Of a DNA stretch of 6,457 bases, positions 4,482 through 6,457 are shown in pieces. Both the position numbers and the translations under genes were made by a program. The stretch spans positions 1 through 6,457 of the forward strand of contig CAMAUG010000224.1 in assembly GCA_945861255.1 (NCBI GenBank). Direction: 5' to 3'. The stretch's first letter is position 1. Every line of letters starts with the position of its first letter. Under the pieces are notes generated by a model. It did no database searches. It was not told the origin of the DNA and worked only from the letters and a program-made list of their open reading frames with translations. This stretch comes from Candidatus Sulfopaludibacter sp. SbA3. GTDB taxonomy: Bacteria > Acidobacteriota > Terriglobia > Bryobacterales > Bryobacteraceae.

Positions 4482-5720
4482 TTGGCGATCGTAAAACCCT
4501 TCCCAGCGTACCGCTACGCACCCGCGGCCGGCGAGCCCGCGAAACTTATCACTCAGCCATACGATAAGATCACGCCCGCCATGCAAGCGCGTTATCTTGC
4601 GGCGAGTCCGCACAATCTGGTTCGCATCATTTTGGGGGAGCGGCGCGAAAGCGATAGCGCCTCCGAGAACGTCTACACACGCGCGGCGGGCCATTTCGAA
4701 GGATGGATTCGCGACGGAATTCTGGCACAGGACGCCGCGCCGGCATTCTACGCGTATTTCCAGGAATTCGACGTTCCGGATTCAGCCGAGCGCCTCACGC
4801 GCAAGGGTTTCATCGGGCTCGGCAAGCTGGAAGATTATGCAGCCGGGGTAGTCTACCGGCATGAGCAGACGTTCGCCGGTCCCAAGAAGGACCGCCTGGA
4901 AGTGCTGCGGCATACGCGCGCGCACTTCGGTCAAATCTTCGTGCTGTATCCGGATCGCGAAGGCGCGATCGACCGCGAACTGGAGGAGGCCGCGCAGGGG
5001 GAACCGGTGCTGGACGTGACGGACGAGTACGGCGTCCGGAACACTGTGTTCGCGATGACCGGCGCGGCGCGAATCGCCAGGATTCAGGAACAGATGGCTG
5101 CGGCCAAGCTGCTGATCGCCGATGGCCATCACCGCTATGAAACGTCTCTAGCCTACCGTGACGAGCATCCCGGCGATGCGGCGGCCCAGTACACCATGAT
5201 GACGTTCGTGAACATGTACTCGCCTGGGCTGAAAATTCTGGCCACGCATCGTATGTTGCGAGGGATGGAAGGATTCAGTGCGGAGGCTTTGCTTCAAAAA
5301 GCGAAGGCCCCCTGGTGGGCCAAGCCGTACGATTCGGTCAAGGCGCTGAAGCGTGAGTTAGGCGAACCGACGCCGCAATCGGTCCGCATTGGCCTGGTCA
5401 CCGGAGATGGCATGTGGGTGTTGTCGCGCCCGCGCGGGGAGGGCGAACTGGACGTGCCGGTCTTGCATCGGGAGATTCTCGGCGATTGGCTCGGCATCGG
5501 CGAAGAATCCGGGGGCATTGAGACCCTCATTACCTATATGCGCGGCATTGATGCGGCCATGGCGGAGGTGCGCAACGGCGGAGCGCAGGCGGCCTTCCTG
5601 TTGGAAGCCACGCCGATTCACGATATGGCGCGCATCGCGTTCGGGGGCGGCGTGATGCCGCAGAAATCCACCGACTTCTTCCCCAAGATGCTGAGCGGCG
5701 TGGCGATCTACCGGCTTTAG
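4482..5720 (+). CDS. DUF1015 family protein
   Basis: This encodes 412 residues, the usual length for DUF1015 proteins, predicted cytoplasmic. Family landmarks: the N-terminus AIVKPFPAYRYAP (2-14), matching the common xxIRPFRAxRP start; QPYDKITP (25-32); LLIADGHHRYETSLAYRDE with D214, H216, H217, R218 and Y219, the hallmark motif; and the C-terminal MPQKSTDFFPKMLSG. The biochemical role is not established; His-rich DGHHRYE suggests metal or phosphate chemistry but that is speculation. Start: the frame is open back to 4314 inside the TadE-like gene, but the family N-terminus begins exactly at a TTG (4482), so I choose that; there is no in-frame ATG or GTG between 4417 and 4482, and no good Shine-Dalgarno site. 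A weak start implies modest expression or coupling to the upstream transcript. It is convergent with the minus-strand rplK unit. Confidence 0.9.
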   Translation: MAIVKPFPAYRYAPAAGEPAKLITQPYDKITPAMQARYLAASPHNLVRIILGERRESDSASENVYTRAAGHFEGWIRDGILAQDAAPAFYAYFQEFDVPDSAERLTRKGFIGLGKLEDYAAGVVYRHEQTFAGPKKDRLEVLRHTRAHFGQIFVLYPDREGAIDRELEEAAQGEPVLDVTDEYGVRNTVFAMTGAARIARIQEQMAAAKLLIADGHHRYETSLAYRDEHPGDAAAQYTMMTFVNMYSPGLKILATHRMLRGMEGFSAEALLQKAKAPWWAKPYDSVKALKRELGEPTPQSVRIGLVTGDGMWVLSRPRGEGELDVPVLHREILGDWLGIGEESGGIETLITYMRGIDAAMAEVRNGGAQAAFLLEATPIHDMARIAFGGGVMPQKSTDFFPKMLSGVAIYRL

Positions 5721-5833
5721 ACCAGACGGCAGGTAGCGGCAAAACGCGATTGGACCGCTCCATGACCGTCGCGGCTCGGAAAGAGCGGCTGCCGCGCACG
5801 TGAACACGTTCTTCCGGGACCGGCGGGGCGCGG
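5721..5833. other. Intergenic spacer between convergent genes, with a short inverted repeat
   Basis: This 113-bp spacer lies between the DUF1015 gene and the minus-strand membrane protein gene. I see no gene and no canonical hairpin with a T-run on either strand. The only structure is ACGTG-AA-CACGT at 5798-5809, a perfect 5-bp palindrome with a 2-bp centre. It looks more like a small protein-binding site than a terminator, and may be chance. Confidence 0.35.
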
Positions 5834-6160
5834 TCAAGGCAAAAGCGGCGGCTCGGCCGAACCTTTGCGCAGACGTTGCCTGCGCTTCATCACCCCGTAC
5901 AGCGCTGCCGCGATGATGATCAGGCTGGGGAAGAAGAACACGGCATGGGACAACTGGTAGCCGAGCCCCCGGGGGATAAGTGGAAATTCTTTAGAGCCGG
6001 TAAGCCATCCAACAATGACTCCGAGTAAGCTCATCGGCGCAACGTAGAAAACCAATCCGACGTTGGCCAGCCCATCGGGGTTGGTGCTGATGAAGGAGAT
6101 CCAGACGGCGATGCCGCCGGCCAGGTACAGACCTGTAAGCAGGGCGGGCAGGCGGCGCAT
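5834..6160 (-). CDS. Small integral membrane protein of unknown function (108 aa)
   Basis: This encodes 108 residues with three hydrophobic stretches: about 5-24 (LLTGLYLAGGIAVWISFI), 31-53 (GLVFYVAPMSLLGVIVGWL) and 66-91 (HAVFFFPSLIIIAAALYG). Both ends are basic: MRR at the start and KRRQRLRK at 92-99. With three helices the ends should lie on opposite sides, yet both carry inside-type charge, so one stretch may not span the membrane or the topology may be weakly set. There are no cysteines or conserved catalytic-looking residues, and I do not recognise a family. The ATG at 6160 has a weak TGGACG upstream. The gene begins 19 nt after the rplK stop on the same strand and is probably co-transcribed with it, in the slot where rplA normally sits; that does not imply a ribosomal role. 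Confidence 0.7.
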   Translation of the reverse strand: MRRLPALLTGLYLAGGIAVWISFISTNPDGLANVGLVFYVAPMSLLGVIVGWLTGSKEFPLIPRGLGYQLSHAVFFFPSLIIIAAALYGVMKRRQRLRKGSAEPPLLP

Positions 6161-6179
6161 ATACGTCCAGTCTGCTGCC

Positions 6180-6457
6180 TTACGAAACCACGTCGACGCC
6201 CATGGACCGCGCGGTGCCCTTCACGGAATTCATCGCGGCTTCCACCGTGAAGCAGTTCAGGTCGGACATCTTGATCTTGGCGATCTCTTCCACCTGCTGC
6301 AGCGTGATCTTGCCGACGCGGTTCTTGTTCGGCTCCGCCGACCCCTTCGCGATGCCCACGGCGCGCTTGATCAGCACCGGCACCGGAGGCGTCTTGGTAA
6401 TGAACGTGAACGACCGGTCAGAGAAAATGGTAATGACAACGGGGATGATCAGGCCTT
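6180..6457 (-). CDS. rplK: Ribosomal protein L11, C-terminal part (runs off right edge)
   Basis: The last 91 codons of L11 are present; a full protein is about 140-150 residues, so roughly the first third is outside the window. The visible part begins in the linker region (IPVVITIFSDRSFTFITKTP) and covers the C-terminal rRNA-binding domain: KGSAEPNKNRVGKITLQQVE, EIAKIKMSDLN, and the terminal signature NSVKGTARSMGVDVV. L11 binds the GTPase-associated region of 23S rRNA and helps elongation factors and stringent-response factors act on the ribosome. All hallmark residues I can check (PNKN, GTARSMG) are intact, so this is a functional copy. Downstream on the same strand the usual partner rplA is absent; a small membrane-protein gene follows instead. 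The enclosed ATG/GTG codons within this frame are internal, not starts. Confidence 0.97.
   Translation of the reverse strand, partial: GLIIPVVITIFSDRSFTFITKTPPVPVLIKRAVGIAKGSAEPNKNRVGKITLQQVEEIAKIKMSDLNCFTVEAAMNSVKGTARSMGVDVVS

Overview
This is a GC-rich bacterial chromosomal window that is mostly ordinary housekeeping and accessory genes. The mix suggests a soil-type Acidobacteriota relative (Solibacter/Bryobacter-like): a secreted carboxymuconolactone-decarboxylase-family protein beside a quinoprotein fragment, a Uma2 nuclease, an Lgt of the GRxxCF..GCC type, TadE/TadG-like pseudopilins and a DUF1015 protein. The taxonomic placement is inference from gene content; no 16S or other marker search was possible. 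The only universal marker present is the C-terminal part of ribosomal protein L11 at the right edge.

Layout. Bases 1-190 (minus) hold the N-terminus of an unrecognised, membrane-anchored or exported protein that runs off the left edge. A 65-bp divergent spacer with mirrored -10-like hexamers separates it from a 69-residue coiled-coil protein (256-465, plus), which ends in a clear hairpin terminator. A secreted CMD/AhpD-fold protein (612-1241, minus) faces it. Directly upstream of that gene, ending 2 nt before its start codon, is a frameshifted remnant that reads like the last ~65 residues of a PQQ-dependent dehydrogenase. I read this as a decayed two-gene operon. A Uma2-family putative endonuclease (1521-2132) and lgt (2166-2969) follow on the plus strand.

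Bases 3024-4416 hold three short genes joined by ATGA overlaps: a truncated-length TadG-like protein and two TadE-like pseudopilins. Together they form a minimal set of envelope pseudopilins without the ATPase, secretin or peptidase in view. A DUF1015 protein follows (4482-5720, TTG start). It converges on a two-gene minus-strand unit in which the 3' part of rplK (L11) is followed after 18 nt by a small three-segment membrane protein instead of the usual rplA (L1).

How the genes relate. The only tight functional group is the pseudopilin trio. Lgt modifies prolipoproteins in the inner membrane and shares only the envelope theme with it. I found no tRNA, rRNA, CRISPR array, insertion sequence or phage gene, and no convincing undescribed system. 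The items most worth a second look are the quinoprotein remnant, the interrupted L11-L1 linkage, the compact pseudopilin trio, and the substituted active-site positions in Lgt.
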